A stretch of DNA of 64,000 nucleotides from Capillidium heterosporum. Taxonomy: Eukaryota > Entomophthoromycota > Entomophthoromycetes > Entomophthorales > Capillidiaceae. Each line of letters opens with the position of its first letter. The stretch's first letter is position 1. Both the position numbers and the translations under genes were made by a program. The DNA lies in contig WBMQ01000019.1 in the NCBI GenBank assembly GCA_016630905.1, positions 1-64,000 on the forward strand, read 5' to 3'. The notes under the pieces are model-generated. The model saw only the letters and a program-made list of their open reading frames with translations. It ran no database searches and had not been told where the DNA came from. Below are positions 37,722 to 47,961 of the stretch, one piece after another.

Positions 37722-39240
37722 TTAGTACCAAGTTCTCTGGCACAATTTGAGGGCAGCAGCGACATTGATGATACCGTAACCGAACTCGTTGTTAGGGATG
37801 GTATTGGGTTGGTCACCACCACAGCCCAAAATGGGGTTCAACCTAGTGGCTGAATTACGCAAGACTTTGGCAATCAAGTCAACGCGGCGGTTAAGGTGAG
37901 GGACAGGCAGCAATAATCAAAAGGGCGGCACCAGAAACATGTGGGGAAGCCATAGAAGTACCTTGTAAAGCGGCATACTTACCACCAAGAACAGCAGAAG
38001 TGATATTGACACCGGGGGCGGCGACATCAATAGCCAGGTTGGGACGTTCGGGAACGGGACCTAAGGAGGAGAAAGCAGCACGCTCGTTGGATAGGTACTT
38101 GGTAGCAGCAACAGTGAAAGATCCGGGGTCAAGGGCAGGGGGGCTGAGGATGGTATTACAACCACCACGACCTTCGTTACCGGCTGAAACGGACATGAAG
38201 ACACCAGCAGATTTCAAGGCACGAAGAGCGTATTTGAAGGTAGAACGGGAGCAACCTTCAACACCAGGGCAACCGTAAGAGTTACCGACAACATGGGGGC
38301 GGAGGTGAGGCCTGGGGTTGATACCATAAAGATTGGTAGGGGCCAAGAAGAACTGAAGACAGCCTAGGTAGGATTCAGGGGAACCAAAGTTCTGATCCAT
38401 GTTCTTGCAGGCCATCCACTTGGTGGTTGGGGATACACCCAAGTTGAAGGCACCGATAACAGTACCCATGGTGTGGGTACCGTGCAAGTGGTCATCACAA
38501 GGTACCTGAGAATCGATACCACAGAGCTTGTTGGGCAAGGATTCGTTGGCAAGACGTTTGTTAGCATCCCACCAGGCGTAGTTGTGGTCGAACCGATTGT
38601 TGCCCTTTCTGCCGAGGTAGTTGCTAACAAGGGCAGGGTGGAGTATACTCTACACCAGTATCAGGCGTTAGCATAGACGAGGCGAGAGGCAGCTTGATAG
38701 ACGTTCTTTGGCAGGTTGGTGGCGTTGATGTACTTCAAGGACCAGTGGACCTCTTTACCAGTCCAATCGAGATCAGCAGCGATGGTAGCTTCTTTGTCGT
38801 CGAGACCTTTGATGCCAGAGGCGACTTTGTGGTTGGAACTGATCTCCTCAACTTGATCCAAGTTGGACAAGGTATCGATGACAGATTTAGGGGCTTCCAA
38901 GGCGTAGGTGTTGGAGATGGGGTAGTAACGATAGCCCTTGATCTTACCAGCCTTCTTGAAGTCGTCCAAGACCTTCTGGACGGGGATTTTAGTGGATTCA
39001 CCGTGGGTGGTAACGGCCCTGAAGACATCTTCGGCGTGGGCCTCGATTTCGACCTCACCTACCGAGCGGGAGTTGGTGTTGAGCTGGGGGATATCGGCTG
39101 GGGTTAGCTGTACTAAAACCGAAGCTAGGCTTCCCTTTGGATAGGTCCTGCTTAACTTGGTCGACTACTCTAGCCTTACCAGCTACGCTGGCGATTAGGA
39201 TTACACTTAGGAAGGAGGAGATGGAGCTGGAAATTTTCAT
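37722..39240 (-). pseudogene. Secreted subtilisin-like protease, copy 4, four frameshifts
   Basis: Full-length copy (1519 nt) of the S8 family with TATA box, signal peptide (ending IASVAGKA), propeptide, His region, oxyanion region and Ser motif (GTSMASPHVSG) all recognisable. The frame is broken by four single-base insertions relative to the intact copies: near 39131 (extra T), 38664 (extra G), 38640 (extra G) and 37901 (extra G). Without them the length would be 504 codons, exactly that of copies 1, 5 and 6. As it stands it would stop shortly after the start of the propeptide. The first third is nearly identical to copy 6, while the NLPKNVYQAASRLVYANA segment is identical to copy 3, so it looks like a recombinant. 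A recent pseudogene or assembly indels. Confidence 0.8.
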
Positions 39241-40578
39241 TATTAGTTTGATATGTAGATAAGAAACTTACTTTACCTCTCACATTACATTTATAAGGGA
39301 TGAATATTCATATCTGTGACCCATTCCCGTGATTTTTTTCGAAGTAGGCTCATTGCAACTACGTGAATGGATTTTGAACCACTTGACCAGGTTTTGTGGT
39401 TAAGTAGTCACATTGGACTCAGATAGCTTATTTTCCGCCTATTTCGAACTTGGAATAAACTGTTCATTAATTCAGTTAATTTTTGAACTGTAGATTGAGA
39501 TGGTAAATGCGATAACTCTAAATTCCTTATAATATAAACCTGAGCCATAGTTTGATTGCTCTTACAAGATCCATCATACTATTCATCAGCAAAGTCAAGG
39601 TCAGCATCTCTTTGATCTTAAAGTCGAATACTTTTATTATTTTTTTTGCTTTTCTGAGTGAAGTTGAACTAAATGTAAATAAAATGATTGGAAAATTTAA
39701 AATATCATAAAACAGGGTAACTCGGGTACATATTTCAACCTTTCCGTCACTTTAGTAAAGGTCCGTCCTTGGAATTCCGCCTTCAAACATCATCTGCTCT
39801 ACTTTTGCTTCACGTTTATAGTTTTACGTAATAAACTATGCTATGTAGATTGAACAGAAAGCAGTCTATAGTGGCAAACGTAAATTCTTTTTATATTGGT
39901 TATTCTACATTCACTATATAAACTTTAAACCTGCTGCTCCTATATTAAACTTATATATTTTGTTGTGGAATTTCTAGATCTAAACTACTCATTGATCACA
40001 TTTTACTTTTTATATGTCAAACTAAACTGCCTGGCAAGACAACTTAGTAATAGCTTTGAGCAGTATAAAGTGTTCTTTTATTTCGGAAACGTTTTTAGTA
40101 TTGGATTCTAGATTGAGCCGGTGGATAGATTTCGCTTAGTGTGCTAGTTCCAATGACTTGTGTACTAACTTATTTCGGACGAAAGTTGACGAATGAATAT
40201 ACTTTACATCCGTATATTGAGCTTTTGCCTAAAAGGTGCCGAATATAAAAGTCGCTAGAGAAATAAGTATTTCAGATATAGCAGCCGATAAGATAACGAA
40301 AACCCTTTATATATGTATTTATAACAGTATCCGAATCCTCAATATATCAACTTTCTTCTATTTGCTTTGAAAATGGCCCTTATTTATAAAAGGATATATA
40401 TCGGACAACCGGTTTGTAACGTACAAACGTGACTTTGAAACCTTTGGATAAAAAGGTTCGAAAATCTCACTAATAACCCCCCTTCCATATCAATTCGATA
40501 TCACAAGGTCAAGTCAATTGGAAATCATTTTCAAAATAAAGACTTTATCCCGTTCAGCATATTGCTGGCTTGGAGGCC
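39241..40578. other. Intergenic between head-to-head subtilases
   Basis: About 1.3 kb shared upstream region of copies 4 (minus) and 3 (plus). It holds TATA elements at 39290-39297 (minus) and 40579-40588 (plus), and a GATAAGATAA double GATA-type site near 40288, of a kind bound by nitrogen-regulatory GATA factors in fungi. No coding sequence seen. Confidence 0.5.
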
Positions 40579-40588
40579 TATATATAAG
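40579..40588 (+). promoter_or_regulatory. TATA box of subtilase 3
   Basis: TATATATAAG lies 48 nt before the ATG, matching the spacing in the other copies. Confidence 0.55.
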
Positions 40589-40626
40589 GATGAGCAAACC
40601 TTTAACATGCTAAATTTATTCACAAA

Positions 40627-42139
40627 ATGATGTTCAAATCTTCAGCAACCGCCTTCATCAGCGTCTGCCTAATTGCCTGCGTCGCCGGCAAAGCCCAGGT
40701 TTCCCAGAAAGTAACTCAGGATCTCAAAAACGGACCTTTGGCCTCAGTTTTAGTTCAATTGACTCCAGCCGACATCCCTCAGCTCAATTTCAATTCTCGC
40801 TCCATCAACGAAGTTGAAATTGAAGCACATGCTGAAAATGTTTTTAACGCCGTTACCAAGCACGGAGAAACCTCGAACGTTAACGTCCAGAAGGTCTTGG
40901 ACGACTTCAAGAAGGCTGGTAAGATCAAGGGCTATCGCTACTACCCCATCTCCAACACCTACGCCTTGGAAGCTCCCAAGGCCGTCATCGATGCCTTATC
41001 TAACTTGAGCCAGGTTGAGGAAATCACCCCTAACCACAAAGTCTCTTCCGTTATCAAAGGCCTTGATGACAAGGAGGCTACCATCGCTGCTGACCTCAAT
41101 TGGACTGGTAAAGAGGTCCACTGGTCCTTGAAGTACATCAACGCCACCAACCTGCCAAAGAACGTCTATCAAGCTGCCTCTCGCCTCGTCTATGCTAACG
41201 CTGATACTGGTGTAGAGTATACTCACCCTGCCCTTGTTAGCAACTACCTCGGCAGAAAGGGCAACAATCGGTTCGACCACAACTACGCCTGGTGGGATGC
41301 TAACAAGCGTTTACATAATGAAACCATCCCTAACGTCAGATGTGGTTTTGATGCCCAGGCCCCCTGTGATGACCATTTGCACTGGTACCCACACCATGGG
41401 TACTGTTATCGGTGCCTTCAACTTGGGTGTATCCCCAACCACCAAGTGGATAGCCTGCAAGAACATGGACCAAGGTTTAGGTTCCCCCGAGACTTACTTG
41501 GGCTGCTTGCAGTTCTTCTTGGCTCCCACCAACCTTTATGGTATCAATCCCAAGCCTCACCTCCGCCCCCACGTTGTTGGCAACTCTTATGGCTGTCCCG
41601 GTGACGAAGGTTGCGCCCGTTCCACCTTCAAGTACGCTTTACGTGCCTTGAAATCGGCTGGTATCTTCATGTCGGTTTCCGCCGGTAACGACGGTCGCGG
41701 TGGATGCTCCACCATTCTCTCCCCTCCTGCCCTCGACCCCAACTCCTTTACCGTTGCTGCCAGCCAGTACCTCTCCAACGCTAGAGCTTCTTTCTCATCC
41801 CTAGGTCCCGTACCCGAACGTCCCGATTTTGCTATCGATGTTATTGCACCTGGTGTCAATATCACCTCAGCTGTCATCGGTGGTAAATATGCTGCTTTAC
41901 AGGGCACCTCTATGGCTTCTCCTCACGTCTCTGGTGCCGCTCTTTTGATTATCGCCGGCTGTCCTCACCTCAACCGTAGAGTTGACTTGATCGCCAAAGT
42001 CCTTAGAGATTCGGCTACTCGCGTTTACCCTACCCTTGGCTGTGGTACTGATAAGCCTAACTCCATTCCTAACAACGAGTACGGATACGGTGAAATCAAC
42101 GTCGCTGCTGCACTTAAGCTCTGCAAAAAGATCTTCTAA
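40627..42139 (+). CDS. Secreted subtilisin-like protease, copy 3, one frameshift
   Basis: S8 family copy in opposite orientation to copy 4. The signal peptide ends IACVAGKA, and the I9-like propeptide (VLVQLTPADIPQ), catalytic Asp (NADTGVEYTHPA), oxyanion (HVVGNSYGCPGD) and Ser motif (GTSMASPHVSG) are present. A single extra T at 41383 falls between the codons for the catalytic His and the following Gly (HGTHTMG). Upstream and downstream parts are therefore in different frames: 40627-41604 ends in a nonsense tail, and the rest continues to 42139. Correcting one base gives 503 residues, in line with the paralogues. The rest of the gene shows no decay, so a sequencing error or a very young mutation is likely. 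Two adjacent Met codons open the frame. Confidence 0.85.
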
Positions 42140-42670
42140 TTTTAACTAATATTGCAATAAACTTAATGTTTAGTATTTTATTTTTTGATTTATTAGTGTC
42201 AAAGATTGGCATTCATTATAAAGTCGAATTGTTAGACACCCTTTTCCTCATCTTCTGTATTGCACTGTTAGGAGGATTTGAAGGATTCGATTTGCCACTA
42301 CTGTAGAGCAATTAATTAATTTAAAGGCCAAATGAGTATAAGGCCCTTAACTACCCTTCTACATTTGCGATTATAACATCTAAAATCACTGGATTCGTTT
42401 TATATATCACTATATCCATCCTTTTGATGTATGTAGAAAGCTTAAACCAGTATATCTAGAGCTTGGTTTTGGAAATATTGCGATATAAGATATGGTATAA
42501 TACTAATGCTATGATGAAAAATAAACTACAATTAAATACAACTGAAATGTATTATTATGCCAAATTTAACTTTAAATATATTTATCCTCACTAATTTAAA
42601 ATATGCAGGAGTAAGATCTACAAACGGTGATATTAGAATCAAGAATTTATCATTTGAGAAGTACAGCAAT
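42140..42670. other. Intergenic, no gene seen
   Basis: About 530 bases with an AATAAA signal 17 nt after the copy 3 stop. No further gene or repeat recognised. Confidence 0.5.
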
Positions 42671-43905
42671 TCATAGATAAAAATAAAATCCCTTACATAT
42701 TGTCAACCAATCTTCACTGAACTCGAAAAAGGCACTGTTACTGTTCAATATGGGTAGCATACTCGCATTAAGGTAGTGTATGAGAGCTATCAAGTAGAAA
42801 GCTGTCATTAGCTCCAAACACATGGAATCTCAGCAATTAATCATTGTTTTGGATACTGATAGGTAGGAGGCAGGTAGTATAAGTTGAAAGACCTGGGTTA
42901 TATTTTAGGGTTTCCTGTAGGTAGTACCTGTTGTAATGAAATATATCCTTCTAGTTACTTAAAATCTTACCTACCATACACAAATAGAAACTAGCAAAGT
43001 TGAAGGAATTGGCCCAAAATTCGATTCCGAGAGCTAAAGACTGATTGCAAGCGTAAATGAAACTTTGAGCCATGCTATTTATGACTTTGTGGATGCTGTT
43101 AGCATTCATATCCTTGTGGATAAGCCCTTCCAACCTGTTTAACTGCTGCTTCAATTGATAGAAATCGCATCACCAAACTTTGGATTAGGTAATCAGTTTC
43201 TGTACGTTGGTCACCATGGATACTATCTGCAATAAGATTTAAAACTCATCGAAATTTAAGTGATCAGCCTTCAAATAGTTCTTAATTCATGTACTTCGTT
43301 CACGCCTTCAATTTTTTTAATTGACATAGTCCAGTGGGACTAAAAACTCTCCTGAATTTTGATCAAGTAGGTCGATAGGAATTGAGATAAACTCAACTAG
43401 TTTGGGGACTTTATAGATGTTGATGAGTTCCATGACGAACTTGTATATGTGCCACCAAAAGATTCTTTGATATTCACGTTCCGCTGACCTTAGTTTTGAT
43501 ACCAACTGAATTGGACCGTTGGTCTTATGTATATCCAATAAGATGGCAATTCCATAAAATATCAAGATAGGATGAGTGACAGCATCTATAAAAACACTTG
43601 CTATATTATTTTAGCTTATAGTTAAAAATTAAAAAGTTTGAAAGAATTGAAAATAGGCATTTTCATTACGATCTGCCACTTTAAAAGGCAGGCTTTGACT
43701 GAGTTCGATCATTGCGATGTTGCATAACGTACCCAAAAGTAAATAGCCCAACATGAGATTCTTCTTATCGAGTGATTCTAGCTCTTGCTTCAGGTAATAT
43801 AAAGACTCAGTCGTAGATAGTCACTTTCGAATTGGATCCCGTCCTTTCAGCAACCACTTCACAAGCTTTAATATTGATACCATGTTGGTTTTACATTCGT
43901 AGTTA
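42671..43905 (-). pseudogene. Fungal-specific transcription factor domain remnant
   Basis: Minus-strand pieces in the order of a fungal Zn2Cys6-type regulator middle homology region. About 43806-43665 encodes ESLDKKNLMLGYLLLGTLCN and IAMIELSQSLPFKVADRNEN. 43606-43317 encodes YGIAILLDIHK and EREYQRIFWWHIYKFVMELI, the latter matching the family's E-R-x-x-R-R-x-W-W-x-x-Y signature, with ISIPIDLL following as in I-D-V-P-x-P. 43166-42951 encodes QQLNRLEGLIHKD and a helical SLALGIEFWANSFNFASFYL segment. 42808-42671 encodes ALIHYLNASMLPILNSNSAF. In-frame stops (for example TGA near 43825) and missing splice donors separate pieces, and no Zn2Cys6 DNA-binding domain was found. Most likely a truncated, decaying gene; some breaks could be unrecognised introns. 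Confidence 0.5.
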
Positions 43906-45564
43906 AGATTTCAAACTTTCATTTTTGTGATGATTGAATAGTATCCACTATTTATCCAGGATAGAAACCTTCCATCATTAGAAATATCAAATTCAAGTAT
44001 AGGCTGCTTGCCTAATTTTTATTGCCAATTAAATAAGCATTCAATAATACATCTAGTAATATATTGAAAAATAAGCTAAAAATATTTTTGTAAAGCATTT
44101 ACCGAAATTAACATGGAATGATAGCTACAATTCTAAAATCTGTACAACTTAGGTTAGAAACAATTACAATGTAACTCTAATAATAAGATACTTCACTACT
44201 ATTATTTCTAACTACTATAAATATACTAATTTTTACTTTAGTAGCACATATATATAAAGGCTATTTTATGAAGTAACACTCTATATTCATTCTTGAATTT
44301 AGCAGCCAATTTAGCAATGTAAGATAGCTATTGTAGGGAAGTTTTTTAGGATGCCAGGCTAGGCTTGAGGTAAGCTAACGTAGCGGTGATCGCAGCAATA
44401 AAACTAAAGAAGCTCAACGCCATTGCTTTGACAGCTGATACTTTAGTTGCAATCTGGACTCAAAGTCGATTCATGAAGATAAAGAAGGCTATAATTATGA
44501 CAAGGTCAAAAAGAGTGCCGGTATCTATTGGGGCTCTAATTCTCAATCCTGTAACAATCTTAGTCGTTACAATTCCTATTATTAGGTCCTAAGCCTATTC
44601 CCCACTGTTTTTCTTTTGCTACTTTCCTTATCAACTTTGATCTTTCGATCCTTAATTCGCAACTATTTTAGTCATCAACCTGCCCTATATCCTATATACT
44701 TCGATCCTTTTTACTAGTAGTATAACACTAGATCTTGGTATCCCAACAGTGCTAAACTCACTAGTAGTCGTCAATATTATTATGAACTTTTTCTGGCTAA
44801 ACTTGGCAAAAACTTAATCGATAGAGTAGTTAATTGAGGATAGAAATCTACTCTATCCGATATAACTATTGCCACGAGACCAAAAATGTACTTGAACTCT
44901 TCGATTACCAACTAAAGCTAGGATCTTGACAACGTTCCACCTCGTTATTCGTAGCTGTTACTCACCTCTTGATCCCAACCCTTAGCCATAGCAGTTGTGA
45001 CAGTCTGATTCTGCTTCTTAGCCTACGAATAAAATCTTGTTCCTAGTAAGTCTTTTAGTTATTAGATACCATGACTATGTGGTTCGAATTTTCTGCCGCC
45101 TCATCCCATTATTTTCTGATTTTCTTTGCCTCCCTTTGGGCGATTCATATTACCAATACAGTGGTTGACATTGGTTCTACTGTTCCAACCTATCCTGCCA
45201 TATTCCACTATTGCAACACCATTATTAGTTGAACCCAGTGGAATTTCTCTAGACCTTACATTTTTAGTATATTTTCCATAAGCTATCCCAACAGTTTTAA
45301 ATGCACATCTATGGGTGAAGTTAGGGAAAGGGTACATTGATTGCCAACAGGGTACTAACAGTTAACTTTATGTTTTATATTAGATATGTAATTTGCCTTT
45401 AAAGCTTGTTAAATTTTAATAGATATATCTATTCTTTTTTTAAATATATGTATGTTCATTACTGCATCTTTAAATCTTTTAAAAGGAACTGTTTTAGTTG
45501 AACTACATATCATTTCGTAAAAGGTCTTTAATCTTATAACTTTTACACTAGTTATAAGGAATGA
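43906..45564. other. Gene-poor stretch with membrane-like fragments
   Basis: No intact gene. The minus strand at 44592-44360 reads LSFFSFIAAITATLAYLKP after a stop, reminiscent of the last helix of an MFS transporter. Plus-strand stretches near 44670-44815 (GIPTVLNSLVVVNIIMNFFW) and 45070-45230 (HYFLIFFASLWAIHITNTVV) are hydrophobic but isolated. None can be assigned to a family. Confidence 0.3.
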
Positions 45565-47079
45565 CTAATACCAAGTAGTCTTGCACAATTTAAGGGCGGC
45601 AGCGACATTGATAATACCGTAGCCAAACTCATTGTTAGGGATAGTAGTAGGAGTATCGTTACCACAACCTAAGATAGGGTTCAATTTGGTGGCCGAATCC
45701 CTAATGACTTTAGCGATCAAGTCAACTCTACGGTTGAGATGGGGGCAGGCAGCAATAACCAAAAGGGCGATACCAGATACATGAGGAGAAGCCATGGAAG
45801 TACCCTGGAAGGCAGAATACTTACCACCAGGTACTGAAGAGGTAATATTGACACCAGGTGCGATAACGTCGATAGCAAAGTCGGGACGTTCAGGTACGGG
45901 ACCTAAGGATGAGAAAGAAGCTCTAGCGTTGGAGAGGTACTGGCTGGCAGCAACGGTAAAGGAATTGGGGTCGATAGCTGGTGGTGACTGGATGGTAGCG
46001 CATCCGGCACGTCCTCCGTTTCCAGCTGAAACCGACATAAAGATACCAGCTGATTTTAAGGCACGAAGAGCGTATTTGAAGGTGGATCTAGCACATCCTT
46101 CAGATCCAGGACAGGTGTAGGAATTACCAACAACATGGGGACGAAGGTGAGGCTTAGGGTTGATACCATAAAGGTTGGTAGGGGCTAAGAAGAACTGCAG
46201 GCAGCCCAGGTAAGTTTCAGGGGAACCTAAACCTTGGTCCATGTTCTTGCAAGAGATCCATTTTGTAGTTGGTGATACACCTAAATTGAAGGCACCGACA
46301 ACCGTACCCATAGTGTGAGTACCGTGTTCGTCATCGTCACAAGGGGCTTGAGCGTCAATACCACACTTTACATTAGGCAGGGTTTCGTTGTTTAGTCTTT
46401 TGTTACCATCCCACCAGTTGTAGTTGTGATCGTACTTGCTGTTATACTGCTTACCTCGGTAATTATTGATTAGGGCAGGATGTGTGTACTCTACACCGGT
46501 ATCGGCATTGGCGTAAGTCAAAAGGGAGGCTGCGTATTTGACGTAGCTCGGTAAGTTGGTGGCGTTGATGTATTTCAAGGACCAGTGGACGTTGGAGCCG
46601 TTCCAGTCGACGTTGGTTGCCATAACGGCTTCCTCTTTCCCTAAACCTTGGACCCCGGTAGCGACCTTGTTGTTCGAGGTGATCTCTTCGACCTCCTTGA
46701 TGCTGGACAGAGCCTCGATAAGATCTTTAGGAGCTTCTACGGCAAAAGTTGAAGAGATGGGATAGAAACGGTAGTTGGAGATCCTACCACTCTTCTTGTA
46801 GCTATCCAGAATCTGCTTTACGGAAACCTTGACGGTATCGGAGTGACGGTTGATAGTTGCTACTACATTTTCGGCATGAGCTTCCAATTCGACCTCACCA
46901 ACGCTACGAGAGTTGGAGTTGATTTTGGGGATATCGGCTGGCGTCAGCTGTACTAGTACCGAGGCGAGACTACTTTTGTTCAAGTCGGCGGTAACTTGAT
47001 TGGCAATTCTTGCCTTCCCGGCGACACTCGACAGTAAGCAAGTTGTTACTAACGCAGAGATTGAAGCTACGAATTTCAT
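45565..47079 (-). CDS. Secreted subtilisin-like serine protease, copy 5
   Basis: Intact intronless 504-residue S8 protease. The signal peptide ends SSVAGKA; the propeptide has VLVQLTPADIPKIN; the triad is D193 (NADTGVEYTH), H252 (DEHGTHTMG) and S428 (GTSMASPHVSG), with oxyanion N319 (HVVGNSYTCPG). It is closest to copy 1: shared AVMATNVDW, YNWWDGNKRL and GYGI(I/V)NVAAALKLCK. It differs in losing the Gly-Glu pairing after the oxyanion site (SAGNGGRAGC instead of SAGNEGRGGC) and in IQSPPAIDP. Its TATA element lies at 47132-47141, about 53-60 nt upstream. The MULE begins about 250 bp beyond the start codon, so the insertion lies in its upstream region and could have altered regulation. Confidence 0.95.
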   Translation of the reverse strand: MKFVASISALVTTCLLSSVAGKARIANQVTADLNKSSLASVLVQLTPADIPKINSNSRSVGEVELEAHAENVVATINRHSDTVKVSVKQILDSYKKSGRISNYRFYPISSTFAVEAPKDLIEALSSIKEVEEITSNNKVATGVQGLGKEEAVMATNVDWNGSNVHWSLKYINATNLPSYVKYAASLLTYANADTGVEYTHPALINNYRGKQYNSKYDHNYNWWDGNKRLNNETLPNVKCGIDAQAPCDDDEHGTHTMGTVVGAFNLGVSPTTKWISCKNMDQGLGSPETYLGCLQFFLAPTNLYGINPKPHLRPHVVGNSYTCPGSEGCARSTFKYALRALKSAGIFMSVSAGNGGRAGCATIQSPPAIDPNSFTVAASQYLSNARASFSSLGPVPERPDFAIDVIAPGVNITSSVPGGKYSAFQGTSMASPHVSGIALLVIAACPHLNRRVDLIAKVIRDSATKLNPILGCGNDTPTTIPNNEFGYGIINVAAALKLCKTTWY

Positions 47080-47316
47080 TAGAGGGTATACTTTTCGATC
47101 AATTCTTGGAAAATATTTGAGGGATACCGAGGTATATATACTATTTTTGATATAACTGTTTCTAGATCACGCAATTCTACCTTATATTCTTATCATCCTC
47201 GCGTATATGAAGATTTTCTCAGATTTTTGTTCAAGTGACCTGTGCACGCTACATTCAAGTTTCTCTGTCAAGTTAGATTGTGGACAAAAGAAACTGGTTT
47301 GGAAGCTAATCTAGGT
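47080..47316. promoter_or_regulatory. Upstream region of subtilase 5, truncated by transposon
   Basis: Only about 240 bp separate the subtilase 5 ATG from the MULE target-site duplication. It contains the TATA element (47132-47141) on the minus strand. Any regulatory sites further upstream now lie beyond the element. Confidence 0.4.
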
Positions 47317-47325
47317 CTCTTTTTG
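47317..47325. repeat. 9-bp target-site duplication (left)
   Basis: CTCTTTTTG directly abuts the left inverted repeat and recurs exactly at 51120-51128 beside the right inverted repeat. Nine bases is the duplication size typical of Mutator-like elements. Confidence 0.85.
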
Positions 47326-47615
47326 AGTGTTTGTTTTCTCGCTAAATTTCATTCCAACTTTTTCAATTTCGAGAATAACTTAGGTTCAAAATTGGTGCGA
47401 TATAATGATCTTCATTGGTTATTTTGAGCCAAAGATTGATGAAGAATGGTGATTCTGTAAAATCGCTAACTTTCTATTCAACTTTTGATGCTGCAATTTT
47501 TTCAGATAACTTCAACTAAAATATGGAGTTTTGACAATATCCGTAAGTATATTCTATTATTATACTCTATTTTTAGACTATTTTTAGATAGCAATATTAG
47601 CCATAGTATTTTTAG
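47326..47615. repeat. MULE left terminal inverted repeat
   Basis: About 290 bp. It begins AGTGTTTGTTTTCTCGC and continues through ATTCCAACTTTTTCAATTTC to an inner AT-rich part ending near ATAGTATTTTTAG. Its reverse complement matches 50829-51119 with few mismatches. Confidence 0.92.
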
Positions 47616-47961
47616 AACATAAGTTTATTTTTACAAATATAGGTGAAATATCGAAATGTATCGAGCTTCATCTTAATGTCCATCATTGTTATCCTGCCCA
47701 ATATTACTAATCTCCAACCGTTTCCCTATTAATAACACAATACAAACTACAGTCCACATTATTACATAAGGTATTTTAATTTGAGTTGACATATTCAAAC
47801 TTTATCATCTATTTGTTTATTTTAATTTAATAATAGCCAACTATAAGCTATATTTAAAAATAAATGTAGCGTTGTATTATAATGAGTATATTTTCAGTAA
47901 AAGAACTACACTTTTATTAAGATACAATACAGAATTTATCATATCTTTATTAACGTTAAAG

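Noticed and set aside
44386-44592. Plus-strand 68-codon open frame
   Set aside because: The minus strand at this place looks more protein-like (possible end of a transporter), and the plus-strand frame has no homology-like pattern.
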